From the NCBI GenBank assembly GCA_003254905.1, contig QANU01015246.1, positions 461,675-525,674 on the forward strand: a DNA stretch of 64,000 nt, given 5' to 3'. This stretch comes from Nissolia schottii (taxonomy: Eukaryota; Streptophyta; Magnoliopsida; Fabales; Fabaceae). The notes under the pieces are model-generated. The model searched no databases, was not told the origin of the DNA, and worked only from the letters and a program-made list of their open reading frames with translations. Each line of letters opens with the position of its first letter. The first letter of the stretch is position 1. Below are positions 37,256 to 48,147 of this stretch, in pieces. Made by a program: the position numbers and the translations under genes.

Positions 37256-38690
37256 GGATTAAATATGTTTTTAGTCCCTGTAAAATTTAAAAATTTTGTG
37301 TTTGGTCCCTGAAAAATTTTTCATTAGGAATTGGTCCCAAAAAAAAAATTTGGTTTATAGTCCATACCGTTAGTTAGAGACGTTATCTGTTGATGTGTCC
37401 ATTAAATGTGCCACGTGGCACGTCATGTGACAAACACATGACACAACCATCCATCTCAAAACCCACCCATGTCCCATGTTCATTTAAAAAAAAAATAAAA
37501 ATCACAAAAACCTAATCCCCAAATTCACCCCACCTTTCTATCAATCGAAAAATTCTCTCTCTGACCATTGCCCACCATTGGCGAGCACTCTCTCTTGACG
37601 AGACGAGCTCGACGACCATCCCTTTTTGCCTTCGCCTCTTACTCTTTCTCCGTCAACGTTGTTGGTCATCTGTGTCTCTCCATCGACATTGTCGTTGTGT
37701 CATCCCCGTGCCGTCGTCTGCCTTCGTCTCTTGCTCCCTCTCCGTCGAGCCTTTAGTGACATTGGCGGGATTGGTCTTATTTTAGTCCTTCTCTCTCTCA
37801 CTACTCTCTCCATTTCGATCTTCTCTCTCATATCTCCATCCCCCTTCTTTCTAGTTTTTTGATTTACATGTGTATATGGGTGTGTGAGAAAATGATTTTT
37901 GAGTGGATTGGTTTACAGATTTGTGTGGTTTTGTTTGGTTTCTATACAAGTATGCGTGTGTGGTGGTTTGGAGGTGGTGAGGGTGTCTAAGGGCAGCTGT
38001 TGGTATGTGTAAGGGTGTGTGATTCGGTGGTGTTGGTTAATGATGATTTCGGGTGGGTTTTGGTTTGGATTTACAGGTGTGTGTTAGGGATTTTGGGTTG
38101 TTGAGAATGGCTGTTAATGGTGGCCATGGGTTTGGTTGTTGTGGTGGTTTGGTTTTGGGTTGGCTTGGGTTTGTTGAGGGTGGGTTTGGATTAAGTGTGT
38201 GAGTGTTTTTGGTGTTGGGATGGTCCTGTGTTGGTTATCATGGTGTGTTTCGGGTGGCCGTCATTGGGGGAACTCGGTGGTGGTCATTGTGGATGAGTGA
38301 GGGTGTAAGACAGAGATGATGGCATTTGGTGGTGGGAGGTGGTTTTGTGATAGTGGGAATTTCGGGTTATGTGTTGTTGATGGTTGTTTGCTAATGGATG
38401 ATGGAGAGGATTAGTGGTAGAGGGCGATGGTGATGGTCGTGGCTAGTTGTTATGAGATGGGGAATTTTAGGGCTTAGAGTTTTTGTTTTTGAGAGGGATT
38501 ATTTTTGTTTTAAATTTTTTTAAATGAACGTGGCACATTTAACAAACACGTCAGCAACTAACGTTTCTTACAAACGACAAAGATTAAAATCAACCAAAAT
38601 TTATTTTCATGACTAATTCCTAATGAAATTTTTTTCAAGGACCAAACACAAAATATTTAATTTTACATAGACTAAAAACATATTTAACCC
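37256..38690. mobile_element. Non-autonomous Mutator-like element with long TIRs and 9-bp TSD
   Basis: The left end GGATTAAATATGTTTTTAGTC is matched in inverse by the right end (GGGTTAAATATGTTTTTAGTC when read from 38690). Similarity continues for about 170 bp (GTGTTTGGTCC, CATTAGGAATT, GTGCCACGT). Flanks TTTATATTT (37247-37255) and TTTATATTA (38691-38699) form an 8/9 target-site duplication, as for Mutator-type elements. The interior has no transposase. It holds a C/T-rich segment (37550-37860) followed by a strongly G/T-rich GGTGGT-type segment (37900-38460), possibly captured DNA. Confidence 0.82.
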
Positions 38691-40290
38691 TTTATATTAT
38701 TATGAAATGAGATATCACACATTTTTTAAGTTGTCGCATTTTCTATATGGGTTGAAAGATGTTTAGACGTTGATAATATTTGGTTAAGGAGTAAAGCTAC
38801 AGACTGAGTTAGTTTAAAATAAAAAATGTATTTATATCTTAATTGATTTTAAATATGATATTATTTTTTTGTCAATTTATAAGTGTCATTAAATTTCTTT
38901 ATAAATGAATTTTTCTTTCTCATAAAAAAAAATTGCAAGCGTTTAATTAATGAATCAATGCTCGTATTAGTCAAGGATAAAGTCTCTTAAGTTATGCTCA
39001 TTTTTCTCTTAAATTAACATTTAATTGCCGTACTTTTTACTGTGATATATGCACATGCGTCATGTATGCACTATACTAATTAGTATATACATTTTTGTGG
39101 GTCTTCGTCCTTTTCTTCCTCCTTTTCCTCCCCCAGGATAATGTTCTTCCCCTCTGCCATATCAAGTCGTTTTATTACTGAATATAAAAGTATAAAGCTT
39201 TTTATTTATTTTTTATACAATAAAAGTATAGAGCTTTATTATCTGAATTATTGCTTGTTTCCTTTTGGTTAACTGATGCCATGGGTGACGAGGAAAAGCA
39301 AAGCAGCCCAATTGTGTTATTTATATATTCAATAGTGTTAGAGTTACCTAAATCATAAATTTAAATATTAACTTACACATTTTAATGAATGATATTTGAT
39401 ATTTTAAGAGATAATATAAAAAATAAAATATTAAATATTACTCATCAAAATGTGTAAGTTGATATTTAGAATCATGAATTAAATCTTTTAAACATTTATC
39501 TTATATATTTATTTTGGAAAGTTGTGTGGACTTATGTAGACCTCATGCATATTCATTTTGTGAGTGAGTACCACGTCTCCATATAAAACAAATACATTAA
39601 CGGTCCAATTGTATAACACAATTTGTAAAAAAAATTTAGCTTTTTAAAAGTAAAAAAATTATATATTTAATTTTTGACTTGTTTGATTATATAACTTATT
39701 ACTTGTTAAAAAATTAATTTTAATATTTTTTTTAAAAGTTGAAATATTTAATTTTTCAAAAACTACTTTTTAAAATACTTAAAATAATTTTTTTATTGTG
39801 CTATTAAATACACAACATATTTATAAATTACATTTCAAAAATTTCTTTTATGATAAACGTTAACTTGTGTGACCTCATACGCCCTAAACATTTATCAAAG
39901 AAGCCACAACATACCTTGGTCCTAACAATGTATACTCTATAAAGTACAAAATTGATGAATGAGCACGTTAATTACGATGGCATCTAAATAAGAATAATTA
40001 CTAATAATAATAGGTCTGTTTTTATGAATACTTAAAAACACTACAATATAGGATTTTGTTTATCAAAACATCAGGTCAAAGTTATTTAGTGAGTAGTTGT
40101 TAGCCCAAGTTTTGTAACTTTTGTTTGTCACCATATAGGTGATAGGTATCTCATAATAATCGTTCGTCAAGGGATCGACGCCGCCAAATAAAATAATAGA
40201 AGCCAAGGCCTCTTTACATTTCTATAGGTTACCGTATAACTTTATACTAAAATATGAGTTAGAATCCAAATTTACAATTGTATGGACCTG

Positions 40291-40440
40291 AGTTTGAATT
40301 CACTACATTCAGTAACGAATTCAAACATTTTTTTAAAAAAAATGTCTGAATTCGCCACACCATGTGGCGAATTCAGACATTTAAAAAAAAGAAAAAAAGT
40401 TTGGAGTCTGAATTTGCCATAACCTGTGGCGAATTCAGAC
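40291..40440. repeat. Palindrome array C: three hairpin units with TGAATTCGCCA/TGGCGAATTCA arms
   Basis: Units are at 40291-40325 (GTTTGAATTC...GAATTCAAAC), 40343-40379 (TGTCTGAATTCGCCA, seven bases, TGGCGAATTCAGACA) and 40406-40440 (GTCTGAATTTGCC...GGCGAATTCAGAC). TTTTTAAAAAAA-type spacers separate them. The layout matches element B at 24084-24345, but the arm sequence differs (GTCTGAATTCGCC here, GGGCTGAAATCGCC there). Confidence 0.75.
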
Positions 40441-40765
40441 CCAAACTCATACAAATATAAATTTTTTACATGGATCATATTGTGGGATATAAATCTTTTG
40501 GAGGGATAATATATATGTAATAAACCCAGAAGGGAATGAATCTAATGGTAGGAGTTTAAAAATATATCTCCACAAATCATTGAAGGATGTGCATGTTCTC
40601 TTCCTTTTCTTCTTACCTTTGAAGTTATTGTCTTTACATGGATGTGTATCTTATGATGAGTTATGGAAACTAAAATTATATTTATTTAATGATTTGCCAA
40701 TAGCAATAGAAAGCCTACGAAATTGGCTACTTTTGTAGCATTTGAATCAATTGATTCAATTCCAC

Positions 40766-41661
40766 TCAGGGGAGGCTGCTTGAAGGGTGGCCATGGCCTT
40801 TCAAATTTTAATTTTCTTTTACAAAGAGTAGACTTTTATTTTATTTTATTTGGGATCCTCTAAAAATATTTCATACCCATACTAATTTTTTTTTTATTGA
40901 GCTCAATGTTCTAATAACCAAATTTCATTGGACCCTCTTTTATTTTTCTACTTTTCTTTTAGTTATTCTTCTTCTGACAGTAATGAAATTTCACAATCTA
41001 CAATAAATACTGAATTCTTTTTAATTTTTTAGTTGGTTGTATCGATGTATTTCATTTTTTTTTGTTCCAAACCAAGAATTCAAACAAAAATTATAGTCAG
41101 ATAAGAATAAAAATACTTTTAGAAATTTGCCATTGATTTTTTATTATTTCAATTTAAATAAGAAGAGAAAGAGAAAACAAACTCTCAACCCATTCCTTTT
41201 TAACATAATTTGTGCATAACAGAGAAATTATGAATTTGTATTCTCTCTTTTTAGTTTAGTATATGAAAATATTGGGTTAAATTAAAATAAAATTTTTAAA
41301 TTTATTTTCCTAAATTTTGAATTGGGCATGACACTTTATGCTTTCTAATAAAATTTTGAGTTGATTATCTATGACATTTTAATTATTTAAAAAATTTTGT
41401 TTTCAAAATAAATATGATGCATGTGTGTGTGTGTGTATATATATATTATTTGTTGAGTTTTGATACTAGAATGTGTAATTTCTTTTACATCTTGTGATTT
41501 TCTTTATAATTTTTGGATTAAACAAAAATTCAAAAAGATATATTATAATCTATGTATAAATTATCAAATTTAATAATTCAGTATTCATCACCGAATACAT
41601 GTAGCTGGCCCAATATAGTGAGACGATGTTTAGTTATAGTTGTATCCAGTATTGAACCCCT
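40766..41661. other. Inserted AT-rich DNA within duplication copy B
   Basis: Starts with CAGGGGAGGCTGCTTGAAGGGTGGCCATGG, which recalls the CAGGGGCGG ends of hAT-type elements, then runs into AT-rich DNA without coding content. A GT/AT repeat lies at about 41420-41446. The far end of the insertion could not be placed. Confidence 0.3.
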
Positions 41662-41670
41662 AAAAAATGA

Positions 41671-41925
41671 GGCTTTAATATGTTTGAGTCCCCGATAAAT
41701 GTCTAAGATTTAGTTTAGGTTCATAAAACATGATTTTTTTTTGTTTCAATTTAAACGCATTTGAAATTATATCATTTTAGTTCTTACTGTTAGTCAAACT
41801 TTATTAACTGTTGACGTGACTAATAAAGTGTTACGTCAGTAGCGCATATAAGTTTATTTTTTAGTTAATAGAGTTTTATTATCGATCAGCAGAAACTAAA
41901 ATAATGAATTTTTTTTTATGTTTAG

Positions 41926-41965
<40 letters not shown>

Positions 41966-42014
41966 TCTAAATCAAATATTATACATTTGTCAGATACCAG
42001 AAACATATTTAAGA
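41671..42014. mobile_element. 344-bp Mutator-like MITE with a perfect 9-bp TSD
   Basis: AAAAAATGA at 41662-41670 is repeated exactly at 42015-42023. The ends pair as an imperfect inverted repeat: GGCTTTAATATGTTTGAGTC on the left, TCTTAAATATGTTTCTGGTA when the right end is read inward. Similarity extends about 50 bp (GATAAATGTCTAAGATTTAG versus GACAAATGTATAATATTTGA). A (TA)n tract lies at about 41931-41960. No coding capacity. Confidence 0.75.
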
Positions 42015-42364
42015 AAAAAATGATTAGTTTTGCCAAAACTTACTACCCTCATTGATTTTGTAGAATGATGTCCCGCTCCAAAAGAAGAGAAGTTATTAGA
42101 TTTAAGTGAAAATGAATATTAGACGCTGTTCATTGATGTGAATCTCAGTTATATGCATTTGAGATACAGAGGCTCTATGAATGGATGGGCCATAATTAAC
42201 TTACCAAACAATAACAAATTCATAACTAACTTGTCTATCTGTCATACCAGTAGCCTGTACAATATAAACGTATAAAGTATAAATTTAATTAATAAGAAAA
42301 TAGAAACCAATTAAAAAGTTATGTTGGATTCATCCTAATCAATTCCTACCCAATTTGCAACTAC

Positions 42365-42372
42365 TATATATT
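42365..42372 (+). promoter_or_regulatory. TATA box of FQR1-like gene B
   Basis: TATATATT 93 bp before the ATG, in sequence collinear with the copy A promoter. Confidence 0.55.
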
Positions 42373-42464
42373 TGGCTTGTGGCTCCCTGAATCATGCATT
42401 CATCAACTACATATAGAAACAAAGAGAGAAAGAGAAGCACAAGGAACTTGGAAGATCAACAACA

Positions 42465-43955
42465 ATGGCAGTCAAAGTATATATTGTGTAAGCATTCTTA
42501 ATATTTTCTTGTCACTCATCTCGAATTACCTTTCTTCTACTTGTTGATCTCAGATTTTTTGATTCGTTGGTTGATCTTTGATTAACTACTTGTGTAATCA
42601 AGAGTAAAAGATTAAGGAGATTTTGTTAGAGCTCGTTTGGGTAGCTTCCACAACAAAGTTTTAAAATATATTTTTGAAATAAAGTTAAAGTTATTTTGTA
42701 GTTAAACGTAAAATATGTATCAAGAGAAAAAGTTAAATGTAAAATTAATTTATGTTTGGATGTAATATTAGAAGATGTAGATTAAAATGAACATTAGTTT
42801 TATTTAATTGGACTTTAAACGAGAAAGTTGTAACAGAATCTTAGCACTCGAAAAAATAATGATTACAAATTAAATATGATAAATTAAAATTGAAGTGACC
42901 AAATTGAATAATTGAGTATGATTAGAGGACGAAAAAGATAATTGAGCCTTTGAAAAATTTCTCCCAAACGACCACTTAATCCCTTTCTGTCCTCAGCTCT
43001 GTTTTACAAAATGAATGGTTTTAATTTGGTTACTTTGAAAGGTACTACTCATTGTATGGGCATGTGGAGAAACTAGCACAAGAAATAAAGAAAGGAGCAG
43101 ATTCTGTAGAAGGTGTTGAGGCAAAGCTATGGCAGGCATGTGACACATTTATGTTTACTATGAACTGATTTATATAGGAATTAAGGTCTAAGAAAAGTGA
43201 TTCTTAGTTTACATGCAGGTAGCAGAGACCCTCTCGGATGCAGTGCTTGGAAAGATGAGGGCCCCGCCCAAGAGCGATGTACCGATCATTACCCCCAAAG
43301 AGCTCGCCGAGGGCGATGGTTTCGCCTTCGGTTTCCCGGCGAGATTCGGGATGATGCCTGCTCAGTTCAAAGCATTCCTAGACGCAACCGGAGGACTATG
43401 GAAAACACAACAGCTCGCAGGCAGGCCCGCCGGAATCTTCTATTGCACGAGTTCTCAAAACAGTGGACAAGAGGAAACACCGTAAGATTAATCGAGCCTG
43501 AATGTGAGATTTTTGTATGAATACAATTTTAACATCTTGTAATAAAACTAGGTCCCACCAATTTATTGAATTGATAATGCCCAGCTAAAGTGTGCCTATA
43601 TGTATGATGTTAGAATTGTATCTATAAAAAAAATAATTGATTTGGTTTTTGTAATCAATTCCTAGGATTAATTAATGAAGTACTAATGACAGGAAAAATT
43701 GTGGAATGGTTTAATTACAGGCTCACTGCTATAACTCAGCTGGTTCATCATGGAATGATATTTGTGCCAATTGGATACACATTTGGTGCGGGCATGTTTG
43801 AGATGGATGAAGTGAAAGGTGGAAGTCCATATGGTGCAGGAACTTTTGATGGATATGATAACTCAAGACAACCATCTAAGCTTGAGTTGGAGCAAGCATT
43901 CCACCAAGGGAAGCTTATTGCCACTGTCACAAAGAAGCTCAAGCAAGTTGCATAA
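42465..43955 (+). CDS. NAD(P)H:quinone oxidoreductase, FQR1-like, copy B (diverged paralogue)
   Basis: Tandem paralogue of the gene at 34511. Inferred exons are 42465-42487, 43042-43135, 43219-43481 and 43721-43955, giving 204 residues. The same 23-nt first exon and the same GC donor after exon 2 (TGGCAG|GCATGT) are kept. Exon 3 has changed far more than exon 4. FPTRFG reads FPARFG, the [12 protein letters not shown] flavin loop reads [12 protein letters not shown], and many silent or replaced bases moved toward G/C. Exon 4 is almost identical to copy A except for a reshaped TFDGYDN loop. Intron 1 gained a MITE-like insertion. The frame is open and splice sites intact, so it may be expressed, but the flavin-site changes suggest altered or relaxed function. 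Confidence 0.88.
42632..42975. mobile_element. MITE-like insertion in intron 1 of FQR1-like gene B
   Basis: Copy A lacks this stretch. It opens with GAGCTCGTTTGGGTAGC and closes with CTCCCAAACGACCAC, so the ends pair as a short inverted repeat (CGTTTGGG/CCCAAACG). No coding DNA. The superfamily is uncertain, with hAT-like ends possible. Confidence 0.45.
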
Positions 43956-44525
43956 TTATGTTTGCCTCAAATATACAGTGCGTTTTTGTTTATTGGTGTT
44001 AGTTGAAGAAGAAAGTGTTATAGTTCGTTTCCTATTAAGCTTTGAAAATTATCCTCCTGCTGTATTCTCCTTTCCACGAATAAGAAAGCACTGTTATTTT
44101 GGAGAGACTTGTCATTGTGATTGAGCTAATGATCTACCCATCATTTGATTTGGACATAAAAAGAAATAGTTGGTTATTTTCTTGCACGTAATCAAAATTG
44201 TAAGGATAAATTACACAGTGACTTCTTTGTAAAGGTTTAGTAAAATTATATTTTTTTTATTAAGATGTTTTAATCATTATACTTTTTATGTTTTTATATT
44301 TAATAAATTTGACAACTCTTTTGACCCTCTCTCGTACAAAATTTTACAACTTTTCTAGTCCTTTCTTATGCTTTTAACACAGAGTAAAATAAAAAACAGG
44401 ATTCAAAATCAAAGTTCACCCTGTTTTCCGTAGACAAGGTGCTCAGAAGATTTTTCCCTCCAAAAATGGAGCCAACGAATGAAACTCACTAAAAAAAAAT
44501 TGGGGGTTACTGAGGGGCACCTATC

Positions 44526-44536
44526 TATATATAAAA
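44526..44536 (+). promoter_or_regulatory. TATA box of the NSE6/ASAP1-like gene
   Basis: TATATATAAAA lies 108 bp upstream of the ATG at 44634, which gives a leader of roughly 75 nt. Confidence 0.6.
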
Positions 44537-44633
44537 CCCCATAGATAAAATTCTTAGCTTCTTCATCACTTTTGTAGTTTCTCTCTTTTCAAACACACTC
44601 TGCTAAGACCTACGGTTACATACACACAAACAC

Positions 44634-47600
44634 ATGATGGACATAAACGACCCTTTGGATTTCGAGCTAGATGACGAACTTCTCAAATCATCACCGGCGA
44701 AGAAAAGGTACCCCATTCCCGTAAACTTGTTTTCCCTCTTCTATTTTCTCCCCCAACTCTTCAAAGTTTCGATTTTTAACCTTTTTTTTTTTGGTTTTTA
44801 CTGTTTTGGGATTTTAGAGTTTCGTGAGTTTAGTTACTTAGGGTTTCTATAACGAGTGATTGGAATTTTCGAGTTTGAACCAGGAAGAAGACTATTGGGT
44901 TGGATGATCTTGTCACGGATTATTTAAGGGAACAAGACAAGCTTTTGGAAACGAAGAATAAGAAGGCGAATGCGAAAAAGGCTAAGAAGGATAAAAGTTC
45001 GTATGATGATGAAGATCGCAGGGAAGCTCATTTGACTAGAATTGTCGAGAAGTGTCACGAGAAGGCACAATTACAGTTTTCCCTTATATTTTTTTGTTAT
45101 ACTTATTTATTTATTAACTGTCATTGTCTGTTGCTATTTTGATTTTAATCTCTTGTTTTGTAGACATAGATTACAATAGGGTGCGGTGGCGTCAGTTTGA
45201 TCCGTGTAAAATGGCTTAGAAGGCTTAGTTGCTGTTATGTTGTTACTGATTACTTGGTTTGTTATGTCTAGGTGAAAGACTTTGGTGAAGAGGATGAAAT
45301 TCCTCCCTGGGGAGTAGATGTATTTGGAGATAAGGTTATTGTATTAACTTGTTTCTCTGCATCCTCTATATATGATTTGGTGCTTGCTGCTTTTTGCCTT
45401 TGGGCGCTCGAGATTAGCAATGCTACTTTTTGTGAAAATGCAGAAAGCATTTCCCCCTCTGGAATTTCCTGAACTTCGAAGTTGCAACCTTTTCCAGTCA
45501 TTTTTAAACAACAAGCTGAATTCTGTGGTAGAATTGGCAGCAGACACAGGTAACTAGGATGTTTGGTTTGGTCAGGATATACTTGTCTCTTTTTGTCAAT
45601 TCACAATGCCCATAGACCATCTCTCTTTAGAATTGCAAAATTCTAATTCAGGAAAATTTATATCAAGATGCTGTATTATTTCAGGCGACATCTTTCTTGA
45701 AGGGTTACTACTCGGTGGTTGGCTTCCAAAATTAGTGTTCCTGGGCAGTCATGTAGAAAAACCAGTAGCCATTTGGGCCTTCAACACAAGTGGGTTGAAG
45801 CTTGGGTTTTCATGTTTGTACTGTTACAAGCTTTAAGCACAGCAGCAAGATTGTCATGCATCTATTTTGTTGTTTTTTCAGTGTTATATTCTTCAAAAGA
45901 AGAGCTCTGTAACTCTTCCTGTGACTTTTGGTGCGCAGTTCTCTCTTCTGGAAAAGAGGTAAGCATGTGTTTGAAATGTATACATTTTGCAATGATATAT
46001 GCTACCATCAATAAAAATGACAACATGGCAGGTTTCTTTTAATTCCTTAATTTTCTATTGATGTTTTAGTACTATGACTCACAAACATTCTTTACCAGGC
46101 TGATCAATTGGCTGTTAAATTTGATTGGTTTCCTGAGTACACAGATTTGAGAAGAGCTCTTGACAATTATGGGTTTCTCTTTAAATTTTCATCCAGTGCT
46201 GAACCCAAAAGTTCAGGTAACTCTCTTATATCGGTCAGCAGACGCGTCTATCTTTGCAATGTAGGAGAATGGCTGCTTTTGTACATTAATATATCCATTT
46301 TATGAATATCTGTCTTATTGCTTTATCAATTACACTTACCGTAGATATTTGCAGTGTTTCAAGTGGAATAGCAAATACATTGCCACTTTTATTATCGTCC
46401 TCCTAAGAACAATCTACATACTTGTCTTCTAGATTCCGATATTCGAGGACCACCTCAAAATATTAGAGCTTGGGTCAGATTTGTCACTGCTTGTTGTCTG
46501 ATAAGGTAAGCAACATTGAGTCTACTTTGGTGAGCCTACTTAGACAATGGCATAAATGACTTTTTTTGTTACTTTGTTTCCTTTTTTTTCGTCATTTGAG
46601 TTTTAGTTATAGTTTGTTAGCCATGAATCATGATTTGAATCACACGATCTGATACGATTCACCATGTGAGCAATTCGTACCTTGTAGCAGATCACAAGTG
46701 ACTATGCATTGTACAACACATGTACACTTTGTTGCAATTCAATTTCACTGATACAATTCACATGATTCAACGATTTAATTCTTTTGATGTGACTTTTCTT
46801 CACCAATTCAGAGGAATTAAAGAGTTAAAGAAGTTTTAATTGTCATAGGAACTAAAGAAGTGTTATTAAATGAGCCTTATTAGACTGTTCCATTATTTAG
46901 TTTTCGTTTGTTGAAACGGGGGCCTAACATACTCACTCACTCTATATGCATTCAATTTGGCTTTTATTTTGCTGTTTTCATTCTTTTGAAACACGGGCTT
47001 CACATAGTCGCCCACTCTATTGGCACTCTATTTGGTTGTTTCATTGCTCTGTTTTCATTCAAACATAGACTTCGCACGGCCACTTTATATGGCTTGTAAG
47101 ACTAAGAAGTAAGCATGTTATATGAGAACATTGTACATCTGGGCAGTAGTTTATATGTTAAATGTAATTATTATCCATAAAAATTGTACTGCAGCTGCAT
47201 TTAGTATGGTGCACCATTTAGCTGGAATACATCGGGAATCACAAGTTGAATTTACAAATGACTTATGGATTATGATGTCTTTATGATGCTTTTGGAGTTC
47301 AATACTTAATGATATGTGAAATTTAAGTGAAACTTGGGTATTTTCTTCATTTTAAGGTATGAAATCTTGGTTTTTTATGTTTTTTTTATGTTGATTTGTT
47401 TCTGTGAATGGTACAAACTACAAAATGTTATGATGCACAATTCAAAAGTTAGATACTATGATTCACAAGTTGACACTATGTATGATGGTATCAACTTACA
47501 TCTCTTGATTCTCATTGTAGGAGTAAAAGACCTATATTTTCTGCTGTAGAAGCTGAAGAGTTGATTGAAACTATTATATGTCTATTCTTAGATCGCCAAT

Positions 47601-48112
47601 TCCAAGGTTTGTTGGTGCTTTTGAATGACTGTATGCAAGCAATTGTCAATTACTTCACGGACCAGGAATGGTGTTCAAGTTGTGAGAGCATAGCAAAGAC
47701 CATTGCTTCCAGGTTATTTAACCTTTGTTTTGTTCTTACTTGTGTATCCTTTTATTTTTGTAACTCTGTTCTCTTCTTAATGAAAATTTTCTTGTATCCA
47801 AAAGAAAAAAAGGTTCATTGCTTCCAGGTTATATTAATGAAATGCAAGCCAGAATATTACTTAAGTTGGCAAAGCATTAATGACATGCCAAATTGCAGCA
47901 TAGAAATCGGTTTATGTTTCTAGTAGTTATCATTTGTCTGTAAAGACAATAATTATTGCCATATTTGTGGACCATTCACTAGAATTATCTGCTCATAATC
48001 TGCACTAGAGTCCTTGTCAAGAAAGAGCAATTGGCAGCAGCTTTTTAACGGGAATTATTTTGAGCTGGTATTAATTATTATGGTGACAGTGATGGGGTGT
48101 GCTGGTGATGTA

Positions 48113-48147
<35 letters not shown>

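Larger units (their letters stand above)
39215..43970 (+). repeat. Segmental tandem duplication, copy B (expanded by insertions)
   Basis: Collinear with 33137-35735 but with added blocks absent from copy A. These are roughly 39300-39905, 40140-40585 (contains palindrome array C), 40765-42230 (contains a 344-bp MITE) and 42555-42990 in intron 1 of the gene. The gene and promoter are kept. The duplication clearly precedes these insertions. Confidence 0.78.

Noticed and set aside
37568..37862. Two overlapping plus-strand frames
   Set aside because: They lie inside the Mutator-like element's C/T-rich segment and show no conserved motif.
45719..46042. Read-through frame across NSE6-like exons 5-6
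   Set aside because: Contains intron sequence; the spliced model keeps frame and conservation better.
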